Assembly: GCA_006538405.1 (NCBI GenBank)
Contig: BJKQ01000010.1
Location: 744,001-808,000 of the forward strand
Reading direction: 5' to 3'
Length of the DNA: 64,000 nucleotides
From: Hansfordia pulvinata
Lineage: Eukaryota; Ascomycota; Sordariomycetes; Xylariales
The position numbers were made by a program, and so were the translations under genes. How positions within the stretch are numbered: the first letter of the stretch is position 1; the number at the start of each line of letters is the position of its first letter. The notes beneath the pieces are model-generated. The model was not told the DNA's origin. It saw nothing but the letters and a program-made list of their open reading frames with translations, and searched no databases. Positions 1-11,844 of this stretch are shown here, in pieces.

Positions 1-36
1 GTTCGTTCTACACGGAAAGGAAAAGAAAAGACTCAC

Positions 37-946
37 GTGGTGTGCCACGGTCAGGCGCAGGGCAAAGGCGTAGTAGAAGCCGCCGGCCCAGTCGCCCCAG
101 AAGTAGCCCGGGATGACGGTGGGCAGGACGAGGGCGAAGACGGGCGACAGGGCCAGGAAGTGGCGGTGCTGGAACATGAGCAGCTTGTTGCGGCGCAGGT
201 CGCGGACGTCGGTCGGCCCGGCCCTGGCCTCGCGCTTGAACAGGATCCAGCCGACGTGCGTCCAGAAGAAGCCCTCCTCGCCGCTGTGCGGGTCGAGCTC
301 CGTGTCGGTGTACCGGTGGTGCGCCCGGTGCTCGCGCGCCCACCAGAAGGCGGACCCCTGGAGCGCCGACGCGCCGCCCGCCAGCAGGAACAGCTGCAGC
401 GGGACCGACGCGTTGTAGGACCGGTGCGAGTACAGTCGGTGCGAGCCTGCGTCGCCAACCTGTTAGCTGCCGTGACGTGCGAATGGGCGAGGCATGTGAC
501 GAGCAGGCTTGTGTTCTGGTCGGGTCTGCTTCGGGGCTAGACAGTGAAGCTATAGACTCCAGTGCTTACCTCCTGTGATGCCTGTTCAACATGTCAGTAT
601 GTGTCATGTGCCCAAGCCGTGTCAAGGCCCGTGAGGGAGAAAGAGGCTCTTTGTTCAGGGCAGACTTACCGATCATGGAAAAGAAATAGAGAAAAGCGCA
701 AAAGTACATCGTCGGCGTCTGCAGTGGCGTGTACGTGGCGCCGTACAGCGCGATGAGAGGGATCATGGTCAGACTGATCATGTTCACCCACTTGATGCGG
801 CTCCAGAGGCTCGCCTGTGGCTTTCTGGCAGACGACGCCGGCGTCCTGCCCTCCACCTGCTCCGGCGCCTTCTTGGCAGGGGAGACGAGGGACGCCGGCG
901 TCCGGAGCACCAGAGGCTCCTGGATGGTCTCTACCTGGGTAGACAT
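37..946 (-). CDS. Fatty-acyl (stearoyl-CoA type) desaturase, 5' part only
   Basis: Membrane di-iron desaturase that puts a double bond into acyl-CoA in the ER. Proposed exons are 946-670, 581-570 and 446-37; the gene runs off the left edge at a GTGAGT donor (36-31). Exon 1 gives a basic N-terminus and the first hydrophobic segment. The last exon carries the first histidine box (HRLYSH, about residues 98-103) and the second (HRAHH), then TDTELDPHS, all typical of the Ole1 family. The middle 12-nt exon is inferred: joining exon 1 directly to the last exon would lose residues that the family always has before the first His box, and CAG|12 nt|GTAAGC restores a G-I-T-G-G stretch in frame. Start chosen at MSTQVET, in a CACAATG context; an in-frame ATG at 1018 is less likely. 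The third His box and any cytochrome b5 domain lie outside. Family is sure; OLE1 orthologue versus paralogue is not. Confidence 0.88.
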
Positions 947-3900
947 TGTGATACTGGTGAGGTGATGAATGGGAAGGGAGGATGATGGGGAGGAGGTGGA
1001 TGTCGTGTCGAGTGGCAAGAAGGGTCAACTCAGGGCAGCCTGGCGGTAACACTTTATAATCACAGACTCGTCATCCAGAGTCATCATCTCGTGTCTACGG
1101 CAAGGCATCTATAAACTCCGAAGGGCCCGGGGAAGCCAAAGGCTCCGTTGACTCCTCATGATCCTGCTGTCACCCTGAAAATGGAGGGTGGTGACGGGTT
1201 GCGGGCTGGCTTCGACCAGGAGGAGCCCCGCGCCAGGCCGGCGGGCTGCTCACTTCGGTCAGGAGCTAGCCGCCGGCCCAGCTACTTCGACCCGGTATCA
1301 GCCCTGCAGGATCGCGACCCGATCACCAAGGCAGCAAGTCCGCAGCACAGAAACCTAAGGTACGGGAGGTGTGCAAGCCGCGGAATCGAGGAGGCAGGCC
1401 TATCACGGAGCCGCCCGCTCGTATGAGGAGCCTGGTTGGTTGGCAGCCTTGGCAGTCAGATGGACGGCGGCACCGCGGCCGCCTCAGCACATGTACCGGG
1501 CGCCTCAAACGTCGTGGCAGGTGAGGCAGCGTTGCAGCGCCAGGCCTTGAGCAGGGTTGTGCTCGGCACTCTGGCTGCTAGTCCGTGTGGGCAAGCCCCC
1601 GATGGCAGGATGGCTTGCGGCCCCACGTGGAAGCTCGCGCGCAGCCGAATCAGAGGCGGCCAGGGCGCTGCATCGGTGACGGGGTGGTGGTGGCTGGGTA
1701 GGCCGCGGCATCTTGCTGCTATCGTAAGTGCGCGTGTGTGCGTGTGCGTGTGGTGTGCGTGTGTGTGAGGGCCTGCCTATGAGCGTGCCTGTGTCTGTGG
1801 AGAGGGCTGCTGCGCGCAGCTATTCCTATAATCCAAGGACGATCTTATCTCTAGAGGTCAAGCCAAGGGCCACAAATGCTGACTGGAACCGAAATACGAA
1901 CGCAGCAGAGCACCAGACAAGGAGCGTTTGTTCTCGGGACTTTCCGAGCCAGTCTGCTGGTCAAGTTGGAGTCTTCACATTGACATCCCATGCGTTTCCA
2001 AGGGCTTTGCCACTTGGGCATCTGGGTCGTTCCCAAACAAGGAAATCGAGTTCCAGGGTATTTTCTTGCCGCTGCCGTTGTGTCGAGATGATCTGGTCGG
2101 CGAGCCAAGAAACCAGCCGGGCGGGATGGGAGGGCAGATACGCCGCGACGCTCCCGGAGTTCTCGAAGAACAAAAGAGTCTCGCGGCCATCCTGACAAGC
2201 AGCATAGCCACCTGGTTTCAACCCCCTGGCCCTAATCAGTGACGGCTGCGGAGACCCTGGTCACGGCATCCCGGGGTTGCGCCGCAGCAAGTGGGTGGGG
2301 GTCTTTTGTCACACCAGCAAGCCATGATTGGGCCCTACCGCCAGAGGTTGGCCAGCTCGATTTCCCAGATCTCTGCTTTTGGACGATGTAGGGCACTAGG
2401 AATGAAGGACCCGCTGCGCCAAAAGTGTCGAGTGTGCCGTCGAGTTCCCAGGCCACTGCCGCAATTCTCCAGGCAAGTCAGGATCCACAAGCTTCGAGAG
2501 CCCCGGTTTCACTTCCATTGACTTGTAAATAGAAACAGCCCAGCCGGCTGTTGCTGTGCTACCCAGTAGCGATCTCCTTTTAGGACAGGAGGACAGAATC
2601 GCGAAACGAAGCGCGACAAGGACATTCGAGTTGCTATTAGTAGTAGCCGACTGCCAAGCCCCACGCGCTTCACGGAGAGCTCGCGAAGAGGGCAAAGCCG
2701 CGTCGTCGTCGGCGAACAACGGGCAGAACGGGCAGCACGGACATATACGCAGCCAAGACCAAGCGCAGCGCCTCTTGCCTGTCTCGAGTCACGTCACTGG
2801 CGTCCTACCACACGAGCGCATCTTATCTCTCCAGGGGATTTGGGGATTGGCATGCGTGCGTGGAACCGGACTTTGGGCGCAAAAGCCGACCGGCGAGCGC
2901 TGCTTACTACGTGTGTCCTCTCGAGCGCGCCGCGGTGAGGCTCTGCGGGTGTTGGACTGCTGCTTCTTGGGAAGTCCTGGGCGACTCCGAGAGGATGCCC
3001 GCAGACGGAACCGAGTGCGAAAGACGCCCAAGTGCGGTCATGCTGCTGAGGAGTCTTGTCCCAGGGGGTGTTTGTCGGGGTCAGGATGGACACTGAATCA
3101 CGCATCGCGTTAGTCATTATTCACATGGCTTTAGGTGCGGCACACTGGTCGGTATTTTTAGGCGGCGCGGCTCCTCCATGATAGAGCGAGCGACACGAGC
3201 AGCGCCAACCAGGCCCAGGAAACGCCAAGGAGGAGAGCGGAAGGGGCTGTTACGAGTCGAGATGCAGACAAGACGGCGCACGACGGGGCCGTTACTGTTA
3301 GCTTCGTAGGGCTGGAGTGGGCCTGGTCGTCTCACAATACGATGGTTAGGTAGGTAGGCAATCCGGCTGTGCGGGTGGCTATTCTTGTCGAATGCTCGTG
3401 GTGTGGTCCGCTTGCGATCCTTTCCAGGGTCTCGCGGGGGGCCCTGTGGGTGATGATTTCTGGAATAGTGCCAACTCCTTCCATCAACCTGAGCGCCGGG
3501 GATCTCCACGCGGCCAGCCGGATGCTTTGGTCGACAACGCCACGAGACTGGGGCGCGACGAGTGCGGGATGAATACCCTAAGTGGACGCATACTTGCAGT
3601 GCGCGCAAAGCGAAGCCGCCCCTCGAAATGCGTGATCCTGGGCTGCCCTGGCGTTGACTCACAGGCCACACCACACCACTGCGAGTAGAAGGTCTGTTAT
3701 GAAACGAGCTTAAGCAAATGCTGACCCATGTGAGCTGCGGAAAGTGCCAGGTGATATTTGGTGTCGTATTGTGCCGAAAAGGCGTTCGGAGAGGGGAAGC
3801 TGCTGGACGCAACGAACATATGAAGCTCAACGAGCATAAGGAATTGCTGGACAAGGTGGGAAGCTGAATGCTGCATCACAAACGTACAAGAAACGCAGCA

Positions 3901-5610
3901 GGCAAATCGATCCCACCAGCCAGGCATTCCCGCGGGCGAACCTGCCACAATTTGAATGGAACACTGGAGATTCCAGTCATGCTCGTGCCTTCCATCGATA
4001 TAACTACAATTAGGTGCATGCACCAGACAAGTCGACGCCAGACATGCATCAGCCCGTACGACTCATGTTGCGATATGTGAGTACATGCAGCAAGGCCGCA
4101 CATGCAACTACTCATATTGTGGCCTCCCGGGGACGGACGATAAGCTGATAAGCGACGTCAATGTTGACTCGCTGGTGCACAAGCCAAAACACACCCGCGC
4201 TCGCCACAGCGACGAGTGAACGCTTGTGCCTGGCCCGGTCCCTTGCGTTCGAGTAATGCGAGAAAGGGCCCAGTCAGGTGGAATCTGACCAATGTCGAGG
4301 GGCGATGTGGTTGTCTGGGAAAATGCATTCTTGGTCCGGCCACGCGGCCTGTGCTCGCGGCCAGCTGCTCTGTGCACTATATATGCTTACACGACCTTCG
4401 TTTCTTCTGGCCCTGGATACACCAGGGATCTCATGGCTGAGGTGATTCCGGCCTGTAGCGAGATTCAAGCTGTCAACAGGACTTGTTCTCGGTCTGGCCG
4501 CTTAAGGAGCTGCATTCGGAATGAGCATGAAGCCCTCGCTGCTGCATCATCTAACTCACAGCTCATGTGGCACTGGAGTCAAGGCCCCCAAGCCCATCCA
4601 TGGATCCAATGCAATGGCTGATCATCAGGGTTCCAGGGCTGACCTTCAGGGCTTCCAGCCAGCCCTTGTAGCTGGCCGTATGAAGGTACGAGAGGAAACG
4701 AGGCACGGCGGGCTGTGAGTACATGGGCATTGACCGTGTGGGTGCGCCAAGTCGCGAGTAGCGAAACCCTGCGCATGGCCCTGGGTGATACATGCCGCTG
4801 GCCGCCAGTGTCAGGTCGAGGTACATCCATACCTCAGCGCGCCGTGCCGTGGGCTTACACTTTTTCGCCGCTGGCGATGGCGCCTGCGCGGCCTCTTTCT
4901 TCCCTTTCTTCTTCAGCCCACCAACACGCTCGGCCACGGCACGCCCGCTTCAATCCCCGCGCCCTCAACCCGCCGCTGGGTCTCTTGGCCTCAGTTCCCT
5001 TCTGTTCTCACATCTCGGTTCTCATCTCCTTCTCCCGCCCTGCGCTTCGACCCGGTCTTGACTGGCCTGGCTCTTCTCGCCGCCTGCCCCTCCGTCTCGT
5101 TGCCATCGCGTCCCGCCTTGGCTTGCTCCCATTTCGTCCTCGAAACGGTGCATCCATCGACAAGCCTGTTGTAGAGTTGGCTGTCATTTCCGGCACTGCT
5201 CTCACTGCCGCCGCTTTTGCTGTTCAGCCACTGCTGCCTTCAGCCTGTCTCTGCCTTTGCCTCGCATCTGCCCCGCCGTGGTAGGCAGCAAGCACACCCA
5301 AAGCAACCTCCGTCGTCAGGCCTGCCCAGCTTGCTGCTTGACTGCATTGCGTATACTCTGCCAGACTTGACCAACAATCCACTTCTCCACCCCTTTGTCT
5401 GCTATCAGCTCAAAGCCCGGGTCAGTGACAAAAGCGGCACTTCAGTCCAGCCAAGCCAGGCTCAGACAGCCTTTCTTATCACCAACGCCATCGCCTGAGC
5501 AATCCTGCTCAGATACTCGAGTCGAGAAACATAGAGGGAATCCCCCATAAGCCCTCGAGAACCAGAAAACCCCTGCAACCCGTCGTCCGATTCTGTGGCT
5601 TTGACTAGTC
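947..5610. other. Intergenic, 4.7 kb, no gene seen
   Basis: No open frame here has fungal codon bias or a recognisable protein. It contains the promoter of the desaturase (left), a GT/GC-alternating stretch at about 1727-1767, and a pyrimidine-rich 750 bp before eIF2A (about 4860-5610) that probably holds its promoter and leader. A 93-codon open frame at 5217-5498 lies in this leader region; whether it is transcribed as an upstream ORF cannot be told from sequence. Confidence 0.6.
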
Positions 5611-7757
5611 ATGGCGTCCCCGTTGCAGCTTGCTTACCGCACCCAAAAGGCCATTGGCATCTTCGACGCCAGCCCCGTCTATGCGCCTCTGCCTGGGTTC
5701 GTCAAGCCGGAAGGGAACACGCGCTGCTGCGTGTACTCGCCCTGTGGCCGCTATCTGGCCTGGGCCTCGGCCGATCGTGTCGGTGTCGTCGATGCCTCTA
5801 CCGGCACTGTGCTCACCACCCTTGCCATCCCCAACGTCTTTGAGCTCGAGTTCTCCCCCCGTGGCCAGTACTTCAGCACCTGGGAGCGTCCCGCCAAGGA
5901 CGAGAATGGCGACGCAACCAAGAACATGAAGGTCTGGCGGACTGTGGAGGACCTGCCTGCCGGTCAGGAGAAAGCCCCTCTCGGCCGCTTCGTGGTGAAG
6001 TCCCAGACCGGTTGGAACGTGCAGTACACTTCCGACGAGAAGTTCTGCGCCCGCCAGGTCACCAACGAGGTTCAGTTTTACCACAGTGACGATTTGAGCA
6101 CCGTCTCGAACAAGCTGCGTGCCGAGGGCCTTGCCAACTTTTGCCTCGCCCCGGGCCAGAGCCACAACGTTGCCGTATTCGTGCCCGAGCGCAAGGTCAG
6201 TGCCCCTCTTTGCCGCTTTTTCGATGCCAACTGACAAAGTTCAATCTGCAGGGCCAGCCAGCCGCCGTCAAGGTCTTCAACGTCCCCCAGTTCAACAGCC
6301 CGATTTCGCAGAAGACCTTTTTCAAGGGCGACAAGGTCGCCCTCAAGTGGAACAGTCTGGGTACCAGCTTGATCGTCCTGGCCTCAACCGATGTCGACAA
6401 GTCCAACAAGAGCTACTATGGAGAGACCAATTTGTATCTCCTGAGCGCCAACGGCACCATTGACGCCCGCGTCACTCTGGACAAGGAGGGCCCCATCCAC
6501 GACGTGGCCTGGTCTCCCAACGGCAAAGAGTTCATCGTCATCTACGGCTACATGCCCGCGCGCACGGCCGTCTTCACCCACCGCGCTGTTCTGAGCCACA
6601 CTCTGTCCAACACCCCGCGCAACACCGTCAAGTTCTCCCCCAACGGCCGATTCGCCCTGGTGGCCGGCTTTGGAAACCTGGCTGGCCAGATGGACATCTA
6701 CGACATGCTCAAGGATTACCGCAAGGTCTGCACCATTGAGAGCGGGAGCCCCAGTGTTTGCGAGTGGAGCAACGACAGTCGGTACATCATGACCGCCACC
6801 ACCTCGCCCCGCCTGCGCGTCGACAATGGCATCAAGCTGTGGCATGTGGGTGGCACCGTCATGTACAACGAGGACATGGAAGAGCTGTACCACGTTGCCT
6901 GGCGCCCTTGCCTGCCGGAGAACATCCCCACCGGCGATCCCCTCAACCCTGTCCCGAGCCCTCACGAATCGGCAGCCCGCTACACGGCCACTGTTAAGAC
7001 CCCTTCCAAGCCTGTCGGAGCCTACCGTCCCCCTGGCGCCCGTGGCATGTCTACGCCCATGCACTTTAAGCGCGAGGATGAGGGTGGCGCGGCACACGTC
7101 ATGAGCAACGGCACCCCGAATGTCGGCAGCTCCAACCCCTTCGGCAGGCCCCGCAGACAGGTGCCTGGTGCTGAGTTTTCCGACACCCGCACCGTTCCCG
7201 GTGCTGCGCCTGCCAGTGCCGACAGCGACGAGAAGCTGTCCAAGGCGGCTTTGAAGAACAAGAAGAAGCGCAACAACAAGAAGAAGGAGAACGAAGGCCC
7301 GGTCAACGGCGGTGGCCTTGCTCCCCCTGACCAAGATCAGGCTCCCAGCTCTGGAAATGAGGGGCGCAGCCCTGAGCGTCGCGGTCAGCAGAACGGCCAG
7401 CAGAACGGCCAGCAGCGTCATGCCCGCAGTCGCTCGCGCAACAACGTCCAGGCTAACGGCCATGGGGGGGCCCGGCCCAACGGAACCCGCCAGGCCAATG
7501 GTCAGCAGGATGGAGGAGCCCCGCTGGCGCCGCAGGCTCCCGTGTTCCAGCCCGCCAGCGGTGACTCGGCGCAGAACGGCGCGCAGAACCCGGCGGCCAA
7601 GAAGCTGCGAGCTTTGCAGAAGAAGATTCGTGCCATCGAGGACCTCGAGATGCGCCTGGCCGGTGGCGAGAAACTGGAGGACACCCAGATGAAGAAGATC
7701 GCCAGCAAGCCTTCGGTCATGAAGGACCTTGATCAGGTGGAAAAGGAGTCGCGTTAG
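5611..7757 (+). CDS. eIF2A: Eukaryotic translation initiation factor 2A (eIF2A)
   Basis: Cytosolic WD-repeat initiation factor that can deliver initiator tRNA to the 40S subunit independently of the eIF2 trimer. Two exons, 5611-6195 and 6252-7757, with a 56-nt intron (GTCAGT...CTGCAG, TGACA-type branch) inserted in phase 0; 696 residues. Residues about 1-430 form the beta-propeller, with repeated YSPCGRY / FSPRGQY / WSPNGK / FSPNGRF blades. About 430-640 is a disordered linker rich in K, N, Q and G, with a lysine block KNKKKRNNKKK and NGQQ repeats. The C-terminal 60 residues form the conserved charged coiled coil (KKLRALQKKIRAIEDLEMR). Length and order match the family. The frame is clean throughout, unlike several GC-richer genes in this window. 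Confidence 0.96.
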
Positions 7758-7841
7758 CTTGAACAAGCCCAGCGGCGGCTCCGCGTCAATGTTGGATTAC
7801 ACGATCCGTCACCGAAAAGCGAGGGGAGGAACCGTTTCTAG

Positions 7842-7847
7842 AATAAA
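7842..7847 (+). terminator. Candidate polyadenylation signal of eIF2A
   Basis: AATAAA 85 nt after the eIF2A stop codon, in AT-richer DNA. Position fits a fungal poly(A) efficiency element; no transcript evidence is available. Confidence 0.45.
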
Positions 7848-8894
7848 AGGTATCCCATACCAATGCATTGTTAGCAAAACGCGACTGTTGCTCTCTTGTT
7901 GCTCTCTCCTCACACATGTCTAACTTCCATCGCCATGCATTGTCGGAGGTTTGGAGAAGTTGCTTATGGACGCGTTTTTTTTATTTTTGTTTTTGCTGGA
8001 AGAGTAATCGGGGTCTTTGGAGCGACGCAACAGCTGTGAACCGTAGTCTTCTGTGGCCTCTGTACTTCCCGCTGTGATGTGAAAAGCGATATGGATAGTG
8101 ACGAAAGCAATGATCCCGCTGGGGCTTTGATTGCCAACTGTCGGCCAATTCAGGTACAATTGGCTCGCAGGATAGATCATTAATAAAAAGCGAATGTCCC
8201 GCTTATGGGAACGAGCAAGTCTTGTTGAGCCTCGCTCGGCCACAGAGCTCCCGTAGCTTCGCCTTGCTTTCCAAAGCAGAAAAGCCGGCGACGTGGGAGC
8301 CACAGACAGAGAGTATGATTGAGGGTGGCAATACTCTGATGACGCAGTATCTTATCTGCTGTGAGCAAAACTAGCAGTGGGCACGACGGCGTCCCTGTTT
8401 TCAGGATCGTGGGAAGGCATGCGCACGCGCGATCCGCGCTTCGGCCTGAGCCGCTCGCCAGGGCTTCAGTCGATCGACGCCATCCGCGCGAGTTGCCCGA
8501 GGTCATTGGACCATGATACCTACCGACACTCCGGATGGCAAGGATGGCATTACTGCGTCTCTCGGATGATCGTGAGGTTTGGTACATCAGCCTTTGTCCA
8601 GAGGCCGTCTTGCTGTACTCGAACCGGTGGCGTGACTATCCTTGGCCTGGAAGAGATGACGTTTTGCATCGCAGCAACTCATCTTGTACCGCTTGCTAGG
8701 CTCGACCCATTCCCATTGATTCAAGTTGAGAAGGTCACCGGCTAGGTCCATCATTACTTACGCGAACCCGCGACTTGAGTTTCTGCCACCCTCCGGTGGC
8801 CGCAGGAGATGGCACGCACGGCCACTGCCGTCCCTTTCTTTCTCCCTTTGCCGCGTCCCCCGCCTCGTCGTGCTTCGGCCCCCGCGCCCGACGT

Positions 8895-8909
8895 CCCCCC
8901 CCCCCCCCC
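8895..8909. repeat. Poly(C) run, 15 nt
   Basis: Uninterrupted C run in intergenic DNA. Confidence 0.9.
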
Positions 8910-9597
8910 GACAAAGATGGCCACCTGTCGCAGTCACGGCCAACGACGTCCTTTGGGTGCGATGCACTGGGCCGCCGAGGTCGGGTCGGAGGGGCCGGCA
9001 GCAGCTTCGGCGAGATGTTGTCATCGAGACTCTTCCTGGCCCAAGGCCTGCGACCGCGAATGTGACGGCTTCGCGGCCGGCAGGTCGCATCGTAGCCCGG
9101 CTTTCCTCCTTCCCTTCCTACTTGGCATGGACAGCTACTCGTCCAGCTGTTCCCTGGCGTGGGCAGAAGTGAAGGCCTGTCGTCTACTCGGGTACTGGGA
9201 CACGGCCTTGCGCATGCTTCCGTCTCGCGACTACTGGTATCTCATCCTTCCTGGTCTAGTCACTCTACTGCATCGCATATTTCGTGGGTGAGACAGCTGC
9301 GATGTCGTACAACCAGCAGCCAAGGCTACTCGTGCTTCCTTGCTGCCATCAACATCAACACACGTCTGTGGGCCAGTCACCCGAGCCGTTGAGTTTTCCC
9401 AGTGTCCGTGGTGTAGCTACGATGATGGCCTTCGCGCGGCCTAACTAATCTCAACACCACCAGCCAGCCTCCGTCTTCCAAAGACGTGGGGACGTCTGTG
9501 CTTCTCCACGTCGTCTGGACTCCGGCGACTTCAGGGTGTCACCACCTTGCCGCATCATGAGAAAGACACACCATTGTGCCCACCCCATGCCAACACC

Positions 9598-9620
9598 GGG
9601 GGGGGGGGGGGGGGGGGGGG
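9598..9620. repeat. Poly(G) run, 23 nt
   Basis: Uninterrupted G run in intergenic DNA; one of several G/C homopolymers of 21-23 nt in this window. Confidence 0.93.
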
Positions 9621-10569
9621 CGCGCCTTTGAAGGGCTGTCTTTGCGGCCCGACTTTGGAGCGGCGGCTGATTGACCACTTTAGACCGGGGTGGTCTGTTC
9701 ATCCAGTCCTCACATCAGATCGTCTTCGCTGCCGTGCCCCCCCTCCCACGCGCTTTGGCTAGGCGACCGGGAGACTGAACACATGGCTTCGCACGCACGG
9801 GTCGGGAGTTCTGTCATGCCCGCTTGCTACCCGAATGAGCATCAGGCAGCCTTCGGACGCTGTTTCTTCGTGGTGTCAACATGCCCTTACAAGGCTCTCG
9901 GGTGCCGCGATTGAACCAGGCCCATCATGAACCCTGCAACTTGGGCACAGCAAGCCGCAAGCGTACTCTGCAACAGTCGAAGCTCTACGACGACCATCAC
10001 CGCGCCATCACCTGCTCAGTTTCAGAGAGCCGTTCGTCTCTCCCCAGCTTCCGTCCCCATCCACGGTCCCAGATTCCGTGCTGGGGCGTTGGGATCCGCA
10101 CTCGTGCCTCCGTTCGGTTTCTCGTTCGTCCGGCCAATACGTGTTTTCTGTGATCCAGTTGGTGTGGGCAGATGAGCAGCCATTAGTCCTCTGGCCACTT
10201 GCACACAGCCAGGCTGACTGGGCCCCAACCGAGGCAGACTCCAATGAAGGCTTCAGTCAAGGGCCATATGCTGGCTATCCGAGTAGCTGGACAAGAAACA
10301 GCACTGACGGGCATTACCACTTGAGCCTATTCGATGAAGTTATGCAGCTGCAGATTTCTATGTCTTCTCCAGCACTGCAACATGGTCATGATGCAGCCCT
10401 ATGCATAAGGCTCTGGAGGGTTTACCAGGAAGCCCTCGCCCTCGCTTTCGATCTCTGCATCCTAAAGACATCATTGCTGCCCTGCATTAAAGAGCACACA
10501 GCTTCCGTTTGCTGTGTACAGGCTTAACAGGGTCAGGCAGGTCCCACTCTGTGCAACCCTGTTGAGCAG

Positions 10570-11844
10570 TGCTGGCAACTCACCATCACCAGCCCTCACA
10601 ACATTCAATGCGATGCAGTGGTAAGTCGTGCTGTGGGCTTCTAGACCTCTTTCCTTCCTCTCCTCTCGGTTGCCATGATACCTTCTGCCCTTTCTTTGAG
10701 GAGTCACCACACACATGCCCTTACAAAACTGTTTTTTCTCTCTCTTTAGCCTATGCCAGCTCGCACTACTCTCTTTCCACTCCTTGGAGTTCTGTTTGCT
10801 GAACCCGTCAGAGCACGTTCACCCTCCCACACCCAGCTGGTCTTTTCTCTCTGCTTTTCTCACCCGCCTGTCCTCTGCTTGACTTCTGCCAAGTTCACCC
10901 TCACACACCCAACTCTCCCTCACTCCAGACATCTCCATCTTCTTTCTTTGACTGAAGCTGCCTGCCTTTGATCCACCATACTCTCCAGCTTCCCACTCCC
11001 AGGCTCCAGACTTGTTCATCTGCTGTCTTGGGCTGGGGCTGTCTGCACCACTCGCCATCTGTCTCTCTGAGACTCTCACTCTGCCTCACTCCACACCGGA
11101 CTGCTTTGCCTGCTGTCTCGGGGGTGAAACCATCACTGCCTGTCCAGTTCCATCAGCATTGCCACCTCCATCTTGTTCTTGTACAGGGTGACAGATACAT
11201 ACTCTGTCATCCTCCACCATTCACACACTCCCTCAGTGAGAACTGTGGCCATCCAGTTCATCCAGATCTGCTTGTGCAGGCACTGTTCTGCCAGCTTCTT
11301 TCTCGCCCTTCAAGGCACCTACTTTTGAGCAAACTTCTGCCCTGACACATTCTCCCTAGCCACTTCTGGCAGCCATACTCTGCCAGTCACGCTCTGGTAG
11401 ACACCATCTGCCAGCTCTTATTCTGCCTACACACTTCTCTCCAGACACCTCTTCTCAGGCAAACTGCTGCCATAAACACATCCAACCAGACTGCACCCAG
11501 CCCAGCACTTCTGCTCAGGTTCAGTTGTGCTGAGAAAACCTCTACCAGTGCCATCCCTGCCTGTGCTGTTCTCTGCTCAGGCACCTCCATCAGATACACT
11601 CGTTCCAGGCATACCTGCACCCAAACAAACAGAACTCTACCCAGGCCCTTCTTCTCAGGCTTTCTTGCACCAGAGTTTCTTCTGCTCCAGTCATTGGTCT
11701 GCCATATTCCTTTCTGCACACCAGCCTCTCTCTGCCAGGCATTCGTTTACCTGTCCCACTCTTTATCTACCTGGACCCTCTCTCAGCTCAACCACATACC
11801 TGACATCACTGGAAGGGTCTTCTCTCTCTACCAGCTTGCCCAAG
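10570..11844 (+). promoter_or_regulatory. G-poor, TCTGC-rich leader/promoter of the sugar transporter
   Basis: About 1.27 kb directly upstream of the transporter ATG in which the plus strand is made almost wholly of C, T and A. The pentamer TCTGC recurs more than a dozen times, often as TCTGCCAG or TCTGCTCAGG (for example near 11289, 11378, 11408 and 11729). The asymmetry ends at the start codon. It could be a long unstructured 5' leader, a promoter, or both. No TATA box is obvious close to the ATG. Confidence 0.5.

Larger units (their letters stand above)
7758..11844. other. Intergenic, 4.1 kb, no gene seen
   Basis: Holds the eIF2A 3' end, a 15-C run (8895-8909), a 23-G run (9598-9620) and, nearest the transporter gene, the G-poor pyrimidine-rich stretch listed separately. 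No reading frame with coding bias on either strand. Confidence 0.6.

Noticed and set aside
3117..3854. 245-codon open frame, minus strand
   Set aside because: No codon bias, no recognisable domain, repeated Arg/Pro/Ser-rich composition typical of random GC-rich frames.
6384..7766. Long open frame antisense to eIF2A
   Set aside because: Shadow of GC3-biased codons on the coding strand.
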